NCBI GenBank assembly: GCA_023079485.1
Contig: CM041084.1
Location: forward strand, 129,654,792-129,718,791
Direction: 5' to 3'
Source of the DNA: Archilochus colubris
Lineage: Eukaryota; Chordata; Aves; Apodiformes; Trochilidae
DNA: 64,000 nucleotides
Shown here: positions 1 to 11,294 of the stretch, in pieces
Position numbering within the stretch: the stretch's first letter is position 1
Layout of the letters: each line of letters opens with the position of its first letter
Program-made: the position numbers and the translations under genes
Notes under the pieces: generated by a model
The model's input: the letters and a program-made list of their open reading frames with translations, nothing else
Database searches by the model: none
Told to the model about the DNA's origin: nothing

Positions 1-52
1 CCAGATCATCTTTAAGGTCTCTTCCAACCTAAACCATTCTATGATTCTATAA
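1..52 (+). mobile_element. CR1 LINE 3' tail, cut by window edge
   Basis: The window opens inside a CR1 3' end in sense orientation. A block like GATCATCTTTAAGGTCTCTT is followed by CCAACC and a tail with ATTCTATGATTCTAT. The wording of the GGTCTCTTCCAACCTAAACC segment matches the older CR1 type also seen at 23971-24110, not the young type that dominates the window. The rest of the copy lies to the left. Confidence 0.8.
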
Positions 53-3000
53 TTATATGTTTGCTTATTTGCTACAGTAATTACATTTAAAGGTGTGAGA
101 TAAGTTCCCTAATACGTCTGGTGGCAGCAGCATGCTGAGGTTGATTTCTTTCTGTAGCATCTTTTTTCCAGTAGCTACACCAAGGGTTTTCCCATGCATT
201 CTGGGATCTTGGAAGAAATATCAGTAGATATTGATAATATTGGTAGATATTCCTCATAACCTAAAAAGAGCAAGGAGGGAAAATGGTATGGAAAAGCATA
301 AACAGAAGTAATAAAAATTCATGTAAATAAGATTATGAGAATACAAAATGAGAATGCAATTGAAAAAAGCAGACAGCCTTCCTTTCCTCTTCTGCATCTC
401 CTCCTCCTGCCCACCACCACTCCCTGGCAGTCAGCTACTTGTTAGCCTGGTCTCCATGTTGAGCCCAGCAGTGATCCCTCAGCTTGCAGGGAGCCACGTC
501 ACCAAGCTGGCATGGCACAGATCACTGCTGTGCAAATGAGCTAGACAGGGTCTGGCAGCAGGATGGTGTAAGGCAGAACTCGTTTGTTCAGGCACATTTC
601 TGCTGCTTATCTACCCACGCCAGCTCAGACAGGAGTTTCTTCATCAGCACTGTGGGCATATCCGAGGATCTTGGATATTATTAAAGGCATGAGACTAAAC
701 AATGCTTTTGGGGAGCTTTCTGTGATTTCAGACTTCAGGGAAATTGTGTACATATGCATTTTCACATGCATAATAAAGAAGGGAGATGCTACTGTGAAGG
801 TTTTAAACTACAGCATTATCAAGCTCTCAACAAAACCCCTCTGGATGAGGTCTGTCCTCTGGCATGATTGGTATACAGGTGAGCCACTCTGCAAACTGCT
901 TGCTCTAAGAGAAATTAGGTGACTGTAAAAGGGTTATGACATCATTTTATGCAAATAATAGCTAATTAGTTAAAGTAGTTAATATTTCATTCTGAAATGA
1001 TACAAACATATAACTGAAAGTTTCATCTGATTGTTACCAAAGACTGCCCAGAGCTGGCTGTTAGGTAAGTACTGAGTCTCTGAGTTGGTACCCAAATCTA
1101 TCCTACTTCCTACTCCTGCTCTATTTGTAAGACAGAAGGCGTTCTGGGGAACAAGTAAGGAGCAAGTCTTTCAGTAGTGCTGGCTGATGGGCATTGACAG
1201 CTTCCCTGGCTGCTGCAATGAACTAAGGTTATCTCTAAACTGAAAGCATTTCGCAGTTCCTGAAACTAAGCAAGCAACATATCTGCACAAGAACCTGATG
1301 TTAAGCTGGGCTCTCACTATATATCACCTTCCTCTTTCGCTCCATTGTACCTGTGTTTCCATCAAAAATAAACTTATGCACCCTGTACAAAGAGAGCTGG
1401 ATTGTGTTTTAACCAGGTGCCCAGGTTTGCATTTGAGGAAGTAAAACACTGGGGCAGACTGGGGTGTCTAAATTCAGTCTGAGGAGCTGAACAGTTTTTA
1501 GCCTTCTAAAAACCTCCCAAGGAGTACGCTAGATTGCTCTTAGGTTGTGTGGAGAGCCTGAGAAAAGCTTGAGGGCTGGAGGTAGCAGGTGTGGGCTGGA
1601 TCACAGTCCTGCTGTGTGGAGGAGACACTGAACAGAGAAAACACAAGGCAACAGACAAGTCTGATAAATTGTAGTCATGATCCAGCTTTTAGGCACATCA
1701 GTGATCAACAGAAGAAAGTCTCACAGGAGCTGAGAGGTTGTGGGCAGGGGGAACATTGAGAGGACAAGAGTCACACTTCTGAGGTGGTGTTGGCAAAGTA
1801 CTCTTCCCTTTGTGTCCAAATTGCAGTCTGTGCCACATGCCCAGGCTCTCATTGGGCAGGCAGACTAAGGGTCCAGCTATATTGCTCCATGACCTTTACA
1901 AATGCTTGCCTTTCCTTCCCATGTGACGTAGACTGGAGGTGTAGCTGCAATGCCAAGAGTGTCCTGTTGGCTTCTAATACTCATGGTAAAGCACAAAAAA
2001 ATGTTCCAGCATAAAGAATGGATGGAAGTCCTATCTCTATATTGTCTTTAGCTGGATGGGCAAGAGAAGGGGAGATTACCTGAAGAAAAGTAAAACACTT
2101 TTTTCCCCAAGTCCTGATAAAATCAGACTCTTTGAGGAAGGTGTGAGCCTTTCAGTACTGCTCTGAGAGGGGTTACTCCTTGGTCATTAGTAACATACCA
2201 ACCAGTAGGTAAGCTTGTCCTTTCTTGCCCTGCATTGAGGAACCTCACTTTTATTGTGGAACTGCTCCTACCATAGATTTAATTTCTTCTCTGATATGTC
2301 TGAGAGCAAGCACAAAAGGCAAAAATGAAGTGTGATAAAAGCATGCTATAAATACTGACCAGGATTTATATTGAGAAGTCAAATGAGCTTCCTCCTAAGA
2401 GCAAGTAAGTATAAAGTTCCAGGCCAGTTTCTGAGCAAGCTGCTACCAAAATCCTGCCTTTTAAAACAGAGATACCCATTATTCTTTTCTGAAATAAGCA
2501 CCTAAAAACCCCTCTCCTGAGAACAACAGGAGAGGTTTTTTCCAAACCAGTGCAGTAACCCTATCCTCCAAAACAGTCCTCTGAATGCTCTCAATTTATC
2601 TGATAATCAATCAATCAATCAATCAATCAATCCCTGACCTTCTCTATTTAAAAGTCATTTAGGACAGATCAATAGGTGTGGAGAAAACACATGAGAAGAA
2701 GGTTCTGTGTATATGTGGAGAAGAGATCTAGAAGAAAGTGGGATACATGTGCTGAAGAGAGGCTGAACATGTTTCTGTAGGAGGTTGTATTACAATTCCC
2801 ACATAAAGTGGGGCTGGCACAGAGCCTGTAAGCAAACTTTGAATAGATCTGTGGGGCCTGCGTGTACAAACACATATTGGGGAAATCTTCATGTATCCAC
2901 ATGTTTGCTTTAATTTTGAAGTGCTGGTGGAATGTGTGTACACAGGAGAGAAATGAGAGTGCATGCAAGTGGAAGGAGAGACAGTTTCTGTGGCTATGCC

Positions 3001-3295
3001 AGCAGAGTATAATTTGTAGTGTGGGAAGAAGATAGCACAGAAGACCTATACAGTGATAAAAGTGTGATGAAACATCTGGGTTAAAAAGGTGAATACAAAG
3101 AGAGAACACAAAGAGTCAGACTGAAGAACATAGGAAGGAGAAATGGTGATAGGAGGAATCCAGAGACAAAACACATAGAAGAAAAGCAGGGGAAGCCAAC
3201 TGTTGCACGTTTAAGACAAACACCTTAAAAGAGAAAAAGATAATGAAGTAAAAGGGAAGAAATAGTGTGAAAAGATTGGAAAAATACAAAGAATA
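53..3295. other. Intergenic, no gene seen
   Basis: No recognisable gene. Open frames here are short and unrelated to families I know. From about 2660 the + strand is strongly purine-rich, which creates a 146-codon open frame on the minus strand (2669-3109) with no recognisable domain. A short inverted repeat lies at about 2505-2540 (CCTCTCCTG against CAGGAGAGG, with flanking A and T runs). A tetranucleotide repeat lies at 2605-2632. Confidence 0.6.
2605..2632. repeat. (AATC)7 microsatellite
   Basis: Seven uninterrupted copies of AATC. It is a simple tandem repeat, likely length-variable. Confidence 0.95.
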
Positions 3296-3504
3296 TCATA
3301 AAATCATAGAATCATAGAATTGGCTGGGTTGGAAGGGACCTCAGAGATCATCGAGTCCAACCCTTGAACCACCACTGCGGTTGCTAGACTATGGCACTGA
3401 GTGCCACATCCAGTCTCTTTTTAAATATCTCCAGGGATGGAGAATCCACTACTTCCCTGGGCAGCCCATTCCAATGCCAGATCACTCTCTCCATAAAGAA
3501 ATTC
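3296..3504 (-). mobile_element. CR1 LINE 3' fragment, young subfamily
   Basis: An antisense copy starts with the ATCATAGAATCATAGAAT tail and continues through GGCTGGGTTGGAAGGGACCT and a GGCACTGAGTGCCACATCCA block. It stops at AAAGAAATTC, where the other copies continue with TTTCTAATATC. It is a 5'-truncated insertion of about 210 bp. At the truncation point a 13-15 bp motif, AAGCTAACTTTA, is repeated in tandem (3505-3532). Confidence 0.93.
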
Positions 3505-3884
3505 AAGCTAACTTTAATCAAGCTAACTTTAGAAATTGCCTTTGGTAACTTGGATTTTTCTAGGGTGAGGACTTCCTATGTGGAGGCTATTGCTCTTCTG
3601 GTGTAAAATAATCTGCAGAACAAGAAAAGTGCTTACAGGCAGTCCCAGTTGCTTGCTACCTCTAATTTGACAAAACTTGTCTTAATTGTCTTTCTCTCAC
3701 TGTACCTATCTATCACTGTTACTGGGTAGTGTTCAAACTGTCACATTTACTTATCAAAAAAGATCCTTATCTCTTCAAAGTTTTGCAGATTTTGCCATGT
3801 TAAAGGAAATTCTTTGCCATTCCTCATGCAGTTAAATCTCATCACACACATTGTGGGAAAGGCTATGGTGGTATAGGTATTTTG
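3505..3884. other. Intergenic, no gene seen
   Basis: Apart from the short AAGCTAACTTTA tandem pair next to the CR1 break, nothing recognisable is present. Confidence 0.6.
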
Positions 3885-4029
3885 AAATAATAAAATATAT
3901 TTTATATTATATACATTATATGCTATATATATTAATATATAATATACAATGTATAATATATATTGTAAGTAAAGCATATATTATATATTATTATTATAAT
4001 ATATGATAAAATTAATTTATTTATTTTAC
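3885..4029. repeat. AT-rich low-complexity tract
   Basis: About 145 bp made almost only of A and T, with overlapping TATAT, ATTATA and AATATA words in both orientations. It is therefore locally self-complementary and could form cruciform or hairpin structures. Confidence 0.85.
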
Positions 4030-4051
4030 TGGGAGGGGTGCTGGATTTTGA

Positions 4052-4109
4052 CAGTTGGATGCAGGGATTTTAGGGGTCTTTTCCAACCATGACAATTCTG
4101 TGATTCTGT
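4052..4109 (+). mobile_element. Old CR1 LINE 3' tail remnant
   Basis: A short sense-orientation remnant: AGGGGTCTTTTCCAACC followed by ATTCTGTGATTCTG. It matches the terminal pattern of older CR1 families, in which GGTCTTTTCCAACC replaces GGTCCCTTCCAACC. Confidence 0.65.
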
Positions 4110-5840
4110 CAAATAGGAGAAGCTTCTCTCCTGGCTTGCCTGAGGTATTTCCACACAGTACAGGTGGGATATAAACAAATAAAGGTGGGACATAAACATT
4201 AAAGATGCAGTGAAGGGGAACACAAGCTGGAAAAGGGGAGTAGAGAGCCAGGGAGAAGAAGGATGTAGAGGTGAATAAAACAAAGCAGGGACAGTCAGGA
4301 GAGAAGCTACAAAAATAGGAAGAAAAGAAAAGCAGAAAATAGAAAAAGAAGAACTTGTTAGGTAGAAGAAATGAAGTGATATATAAACTGAAAAGAGAGT
4401 AAAAAACAGAATTTAGAGGGAGGCAAATAGTAGGGAAATGGAAATAAGATGAAGTTCATGCAGGAAATCTAGAATAGTGGGAAGAAACCAAAGGAAACCA
4501 TAGGTAGAGAAAAGTACAAACAATAAAATAAGTAGAAGAAAAGCAGAATAGAACACCAGAAAGTATTTTTTAAATGAGTAAGCATTGACTGAAGATGGAG
4601 TCCTTTTATTTATAGGTACTGTTAGGGAAGAAATGCAGTGGATTTTTACATAAAACCTCGGAGGTTGGAAACAAATGTTTAGACAGGCACTCCTGCTGCA
4701 AGACAGATTTTTGTTTTCCTTGGGCCTTTTATTAACACACAGATCTCCAGCTAATTACACTGCTGCATTACTGATCATGTTATGCAGAGTATATTGACCT
4801 TGAGAGAGGGTGGACAGGAGGAACAACAGGCGCAGTGATGTGCATATAGACACTTCTAGATACTCCCTCACGGGAAAGAGGTCCAACTCCCTCCATGCAG
4901 AAAATAAGTCAAGACCTTCAAGAAAGCAAGCAATAGAGATATGGCTAAGCAGCATGATTTTTAATCCTGAAAAATAAAGGTATACTATGGAAATTAAAAC
5001 CTAGGCTTAGATTTTCAACTAAGAGAAGTCAACTTCTATGTATACACCCCGCATATTTTCTTCCAATGGTTCAGGTGTTTGGCCATTTCTTGGGTTAGCT
5101 TCAAACCAGAACCATGTCCAATATTCTGTATAGTTCTGACCCTAGTTCTGCAGCATTTCATGCATTAATAGCATTTAATTATGTGCATACGGCCCCCGGC
5201 TTTGCCTGTGTGTGCAAGTGCTCCCCATTGTTAATAAGATCTTCTAAATGTTTTAATTCACAGAATAAATTGTTCTTTTGGTGTGAAACCATATTTTTTT
5301 GTATTGGTTAAGCACAAGCAGCTGGATGGACTTTTTATTCATTGTAATAACGACAGCAAAACTGCCTTTTGTTTTTTACATTTCCTTATGCTTAGATTAT
5401 ACCTTCATTCCTTGTATGTCCTATTTACACTATTTCATGCAGATAATTTAAAATGCTTATAAGAGCAAGGCAGGGAACAGTTTAACCTCTGACAAGGGCA
5501 GCATTTTTAAAATCAACTGTAAGCACTAAGTTAAGAAAAATCTGTTTCTACTTTCCTGATGGGATCCCTTTAAACAAAATGCAGATTAACTACATATAGC
5601 AAAGCTATGATTTTGGGCCTTGCCAGAGAAGGCCAAATCCTGCAGATCCCTTTTCACATCAGCAGGCCTTCAAATCATGAGGCCTTTTCAAGTTGAAAGA
5701 AATACTACTGCAATTTTAGGATTTGCAGAATTTGGCTGGTTTGCCACTTGGCAAACCTTGTGCCTCTATAGTATTTGTAGTCCTAAGTAAAACCTTTTAA
5801 AGCAGTTTTTGATTCCTTTTCAGTATTAAATTTCTTCAGG

Positions 5841-5857
5841 AAAAAAAAAAAAAAAAA
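5841..5857. repeat. Poly(A) run
   Basis: Seventeen A in a row. No processed pseudogene is recognisable upstream of it, so it is scored only as a homopolymer. Confidence 0.85.
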
Positions 5858-8157
5858 GACTGCCAGGTGATGAACTTTCCTGGGATTCAGAATGTTTGCA
5901 AAAATGATAACAAAACAAGTCCCTAAAAGCTGAGTCATGGAATTTATAAAAACTAAATTTTACAATGTTGTAACCTAGGGACTAATGGCTTCATCTTACT
6001 TCCTCTATGGATTTACATTAATGTAAACAAGAAAAAGTATTTGGCTTTGAAAAGCTGACTGAAAATTGGAGCATGATCTAATAATTTTTTATGGGCCAAA
6101 TTCTGTAGCTTTACTAGAGCACAATTCTCAGTGTTGTCATTTGACATCGAGTGTTGCCTGACTCTGGGCTGTAGCTTTGCAACAGGACACGCACATCCAT
6201 CAGAGCCTTTTTTTTTTCTTCCATAAATACTTTCAGAAGAGAAGCAAAGGTATTCCTTCCCTCCGTTGTAGCAAAGAGGGGTTCCTCCCTTTCACCCTGT
6301 TTGACAGGATGTGGCTGGTGCAATGAGGATGCCTCCTGCTTCAGCCAACTTTGTTCTGCAGGTATTTGCGGGGTTCAGAGTGGAAAAAAATAAAAATGAG
6401 CTACTGCAGGTTCACAGAAGAACTACAGCTGTTCACAACTCCAAGGCATCACTATCTGATTATCCAAAATGATCTGGCAAATGTCCAAAAGGGATGATAC
6501 AGTTGTCTACTTTTGTGGGAAGAAACAAACTGGATAAAATTAATTTCTTTCAGTGACAGACATCTGTGATTTTTTACTGGAGGTGCCAATCAAACTAGCT
6601 CCAAAATGCTGAGAGTAGAAATATAGTCCTTAGGGACCCTGCATCTTAATGTTAAATATTATTTTATTCTGAATATATTTTCAATGTCTTCTAAAATCAA
6701 GTTACAGATTTTTCATGAGTAATATTAGACAACGTAGTACAGGACACATGATTTAAGAATCCTCTAAAATTACCCAAAAATATCTGCTCCGTGTTTCATA
6801 ATGCCATAATGTTGCATTCTGCTCCTAGAGTTCTCCCTTCCCTGCACTGTTCCCCTCAGGTGCAGCACTAAATACATTATCCAAGACCTTTGAAGCATAG
6901 AGGAAACCTTTATCTGGCTGTTTATATTTTTGGTTATTTGGTTTTTAACATATTTCAGGCCCCTTCAAATTAGTTCCAGAGGTCTAGATGGCATACAGAT
7001 CAGAAGGCAGGTGAGACACCTCATGATAAATGACATTTATCTCATGAATATCATCACCTCATTTGTGTACGTGTGTGTTTTCTCCGTTGCTGAGTTAATT
7101 ATTCTTGGTAATAATACTGAGTCAGACACCTGAACGTATCATTGCAGACAAACCCATGTTATTTATGCATTTTCACCAAACTAATCCTTGCCACAGGCAA
7201 GACTTTAACCTTGTAAGGAGCTGCAAGCTGCTCATGCATGTAGTTGCTCTTCCCAAGGAACAGACTGTGAACAAACTTAGACTTGCAGTCCCAGTTCATG
7301 CCTTGTTCTCCTTCTCCTGTGGGGAGGAATAAGAGGCAGAGCCACAACCGTTTTAAAACCTCTGAAGATTATTTGATAAAGATGCAGTTTTCTATGAAGA
7401 TCATTTAAGAAAAATAATCCTAGGCTGAGTAACACAAGTTTTCTTAAAGTGTCTGTAATTTCTTTATTAGGGACAGGAAGACAGAAACAGACCAGCTCTC
7501 ATTCTTGGTGAAGATCATCCCAGCAGTCACTCAGCCACCCAGGAGAGATGAGTCCAGTTTGCTCCAGTGCCTAATTCCAGTTGAGCAGAGAGCATCTTGT
7601 CTCCAGTGGCAGTCAAGAGACTGGGTGGCCATTGGTCACCTCTGTGGGCAGTGCAGGCAGAGCCAACCACGGGACCCAACACTGCCCGGGAGATGAGTGC
7701 TGGTGGCTAAAAACAGAGTGATGGGCAGTGAAGTTGCTACATTAAGGCACACTTACTCAACAGAGCTGTTCCCCGAGTACTCTGGAATTAAAACTACTTA
7801 CTTTTCTGCCCCAAAGCCTGTTTTTACTACTATTAGTGCTGCAGAGGCATGGACCTCTGGAAGGGTGAGTTGGCTTCCATTATGTTCTGCACAACATCAG
7901 CAAAACTTGTCAGCTGATTTCCTATTGCAGTATCTTTACTACCAGTAAGGACCTATGAAGCAGAATTAATATGTTTCATTTCCAAATCTTAGGTGGAAGC
8001 TGCAGGTTGGCAGCTGGAAAAAAAAACCCAACAAACAATAGATTTTTGACCTGCAAACTCAGCAAATATGAATGGAAGTCATAAAAAATGAAAAATAATT
8101 ATCTTAATTTTGTTCCAGTTAAAGAAGGGACAAAAAACTCTGTCCTTTTCCTCTTAG

Positions 8158-8264
8158 TTTTCCTCTCCTCTCCTCTCCTCTCCTCTCCTCTCCTCTCCTC
8201 TCCTCTCCTCTCCTCTCCTCTCCTCTCCTCTCCTCTCCTCTCCTTTTTCTCCTCTCCTCTCCTC
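8158..8264. repeat. (TCCTC)n pentanucleotide repeat
   Basis: About sixteen perfect TCCTC units (8161-8243), then a short T-rich interruption and further CCTCT units. This is a homopurine-homopyrimidine tract of about 107 bp. The open frame running through it, with its Leu-Leu-Ser-Ser-Pro repeats, is a by-product. Confidence 0.95.
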
Positions 8265-11253
8265 AAATGTACTTTTATTTTTGTCAGCTGTTCTTTAAGG
8301 CTCTGTTAAGTCCCTCTGTTTCAAACTTAAGTTGAAACATACAGTTTTTCTAGCTTTAAAACCCAGTCCTACAGGCATCAAAACCAATGACTTAAAAATC
8401 TTAAGTTCCAGAAAAAATAAGGTGGAATTTTTAAACTTCTAACATTTTATCAAAATTGTTTTTTCTTTATTTTCAGGTGCTAAAAATGTGAGGAGTAGAA
8501 ACACACTTAAAGAAAAAGAAGCTTAAAGTGGTCATGGGTTCACTCATGTCCAAGAATGGTAGTTACAAAGGAAGAAGCAAATATTGAAACTGAAGATAAA
8601 ATCTTGAGACTTCTTAAAATTGAACACCACCATCCCCCCCAGACTAAAAACATCTCTTACTCTGGAGATAACACTCAGAATCTCCACTAAGAAGGTAGAA
8701 GAAAAATAATGCAGAAGACTGTCATAATTTTGTTTAAAAACAAAATTCACTTTACAATAAACTGAAAATAAAGCCACTGAAAACTCAGCAGCTGGTCTGA
8801 TAAAAACCTCAAGCACTGAAAAACTTGCAAGTGCAAATCAAGGTGTACTTCTCCTAGCCATTCCTAAAGTGAAGAAATTATGCCTCCAGTCCTCTTAACC
8901 CCTTGAATATCCTTTTTAAGGTGAAGACAGTTAAAACTGGGCTATCTTCTTATGGATTGTTGAGGTCAACAGAAGTTTTAAATGTGAAAGGGCTGTAACA
9001 CTTAGTCCTTGTCTAGTTAGCCATTATAGCAACACCTGTTGACCCTATAGCTACTTACCCTACGCTGGTATTTTAAGTCTGCAAAACAATTTGAATTATT
9101 CAGAAAGTAAGGAAATCAGAAAGAAGATAAAGAGTTCTGGTAGAGAGTGGACTAAATCAAAGTTGTGCTGGAAAAGTTTGGAATATGTTGTCAAAAAATA
9201 AAAAAAGGGAGACATTTGCACAGTTTGTAGCCTACAGTATAAAAACCTGTTCCAGGTAAGAATCCAGCAGAAGGAAAAAGTGCAAATAGAATTTGGAGTG
9301 AGCAATAAAAAGGGGTTGAGTTCAATTTCTGTAAGGAAGCTCATAGTAGCTATAATTCTACAGCAACTACAGTCACTCAACAGAATAAAGAGCCTGGAGG
9401 TGGAGATCCCATTGCAACTTCAAAAAGAACAAGAAAAGGGGAGATCATATGAATGACACCTTTATTCCCACAAAAAGAAGCAATGAAAACAAGTCAGTGG
9501 TGTAATGTGGAGTAGGTTTTCACTCAAAGGAAATATGAAAATACATAGCTCTACAGGGTATAAGGTTTTTCTTTCTTTAACACTTCTCCAAGATGTAAAA
9601 TATATTTGAAAGAACTACTTACCCTGTTGTTCAAAAATGAACTACTTTTGATGATACAGAAGCTCATGATACACAATATTATCAAAGGTTTGGCTGCAAT
9701 TCAAATAAATTGTTCTGTGTAAACTTCTGTATTTTTATCAGCTTTGCAAAACTCTAAAAAGATAAAGCCAAGATAGAAGACTGATCAAACAGAGGGAGCT
9801 TTTTCTGTCATCCCTAAAGGCAGTGAGCTAACACAAAGTTAGTAAAACAACATGAGTGGAAAGAGTTGGCATGAAATTATTGTCAGCAACTTTGCTCACA
9901 ACGCGAAGTAAAACTTCTCTGAGATTTGAAGTGCCTGTTACACTTCTGAGAATTATTTTATTTCTTTCCTATCCCATTTGCTCCACGGGGTCTGAATGTA
10001 AAGAATGGCTGAGTTGCTGGTGTGCTGGGTGCAACCTTAAGCCAAACCAGTCATAACCTTTTTTAATAGCTGTTCCCTTGAGTTTTCCAGCCCAGATCTT
10101 CATACTCACAAGAACCTGAGAAGCTGGAAAACTTTTAGGTTGTCAGGTGTTCTTCTGGACTGAACTCCTGAAAATCACTGTAGCATAATTACATACATCA
10201 TTTGTTTCATTTTGGAATACACAACTTCCCAGAAAAAGGTGAAAGGAAAGAAACCTGTACTGGAAAACCTTCAGATTTGTGATAACTTTATTGTGTGCTG
10301 TACCATTAACTCAATGAGAAACTTTCTGAGACAGTGTCTATTTTGTTTGCAGTTGCTCTGTGCATGTTTTCCTCTGAACTCAGAATGACTTTTACAACTT
10401 TTCTTTCTTGTTTTGCCTATTGAAATTAAAATAAGAATAATTGAAAGACTGAGATGAAAGGTCTTGTGTACATAAATATATAAATATATTAACAAATATA
10501 TATGAAAAGTAAATCAACATAAGAGATGATCATAGATAATTCTAATATTTGGTACCTGCCTTCCATTTTCATATATATTTTGTTGGAGGGAAATAAGGAT
10601 CTCCATACTAACTCATGTTACAGAGCTGCAGCATGGTGTCCACAACACCCTTCTCCAGAAGCACTCAAATACACAGAAATCCCAGGCTAGACCCCAGATA
10701 TCGAATTCACTAATAGAATTAACTCAAATTTTGAGTACAAAATTCAGACTTCAGCTGCCACTGTAAACCTACGTTTCCTGTGACTGACTCCTGCCTTCCA
10801 CAAGTGCAATAACAGAAACCCCAAAAGGCTGTAGACAAGCCCCTTCCCTGGTATCCCTATTGAGTGGGCCCATTTTGTCCTTTGGAATAATGCATTGTAT
10901 GGTATTTTCTACCTTGTTTGGTATTTAGAGTTGGAATTTATTGCCAGGCTTCCTGGCAGCAAGCTGTGCAGGTTGCAGGCGGAGGCTGATGGAGGTGAGT
11001 GAATTAATGTGGTGGCTGTTTGGAATGTCGTGCAGCTGCCAGGGAGAATTATGTTTGTTTGTCTTTGGCACAAGTGTGAAAGTAACAGCCATAGATTTCA
11101 GAAGTGTGAGTCTACATTTTTATATCTCACACTAATGAATACATTTTTTTGTATCCTATACATTTGGGGAAATAGCAGAATTTATTTGTAGATTTTATTT
11201 ACCACTTGTGTGGTAGAGAGGGAATGTTTCCTCAGAGACTCAACTTGTGCTTT

Positions 11254-11294
11254 AAAAAATAAAAGAAGAAAAAAAAAAAAAAAAAGAAAGAAAA
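11254..11294. repeat. A-rich tract
   Basis: A run of A with scattered G and one T. It is low complexity, with no transcript recognisable to its left. Confidence 0.8.

Noticed and set aside
2669..3109. 146-codon minus-strand frame
   Set aside because: It lies opposite a purine-rich strand that suppresses stops. There is no recognisable motif, no splice structure and no neighbouring exons.
5738..5757. 9-bp inverted repeat GGTTTGCCA/TGGCAAACC
   Set aside because: Short perfect dyads are expected in 64 kb, and there is no gene nearby to give it a context.
8088..8309. Frame rich in Leu-Ser-Ser-Pro repeats
   Set aside because: It is the translation of the TCCTC microsatellite.
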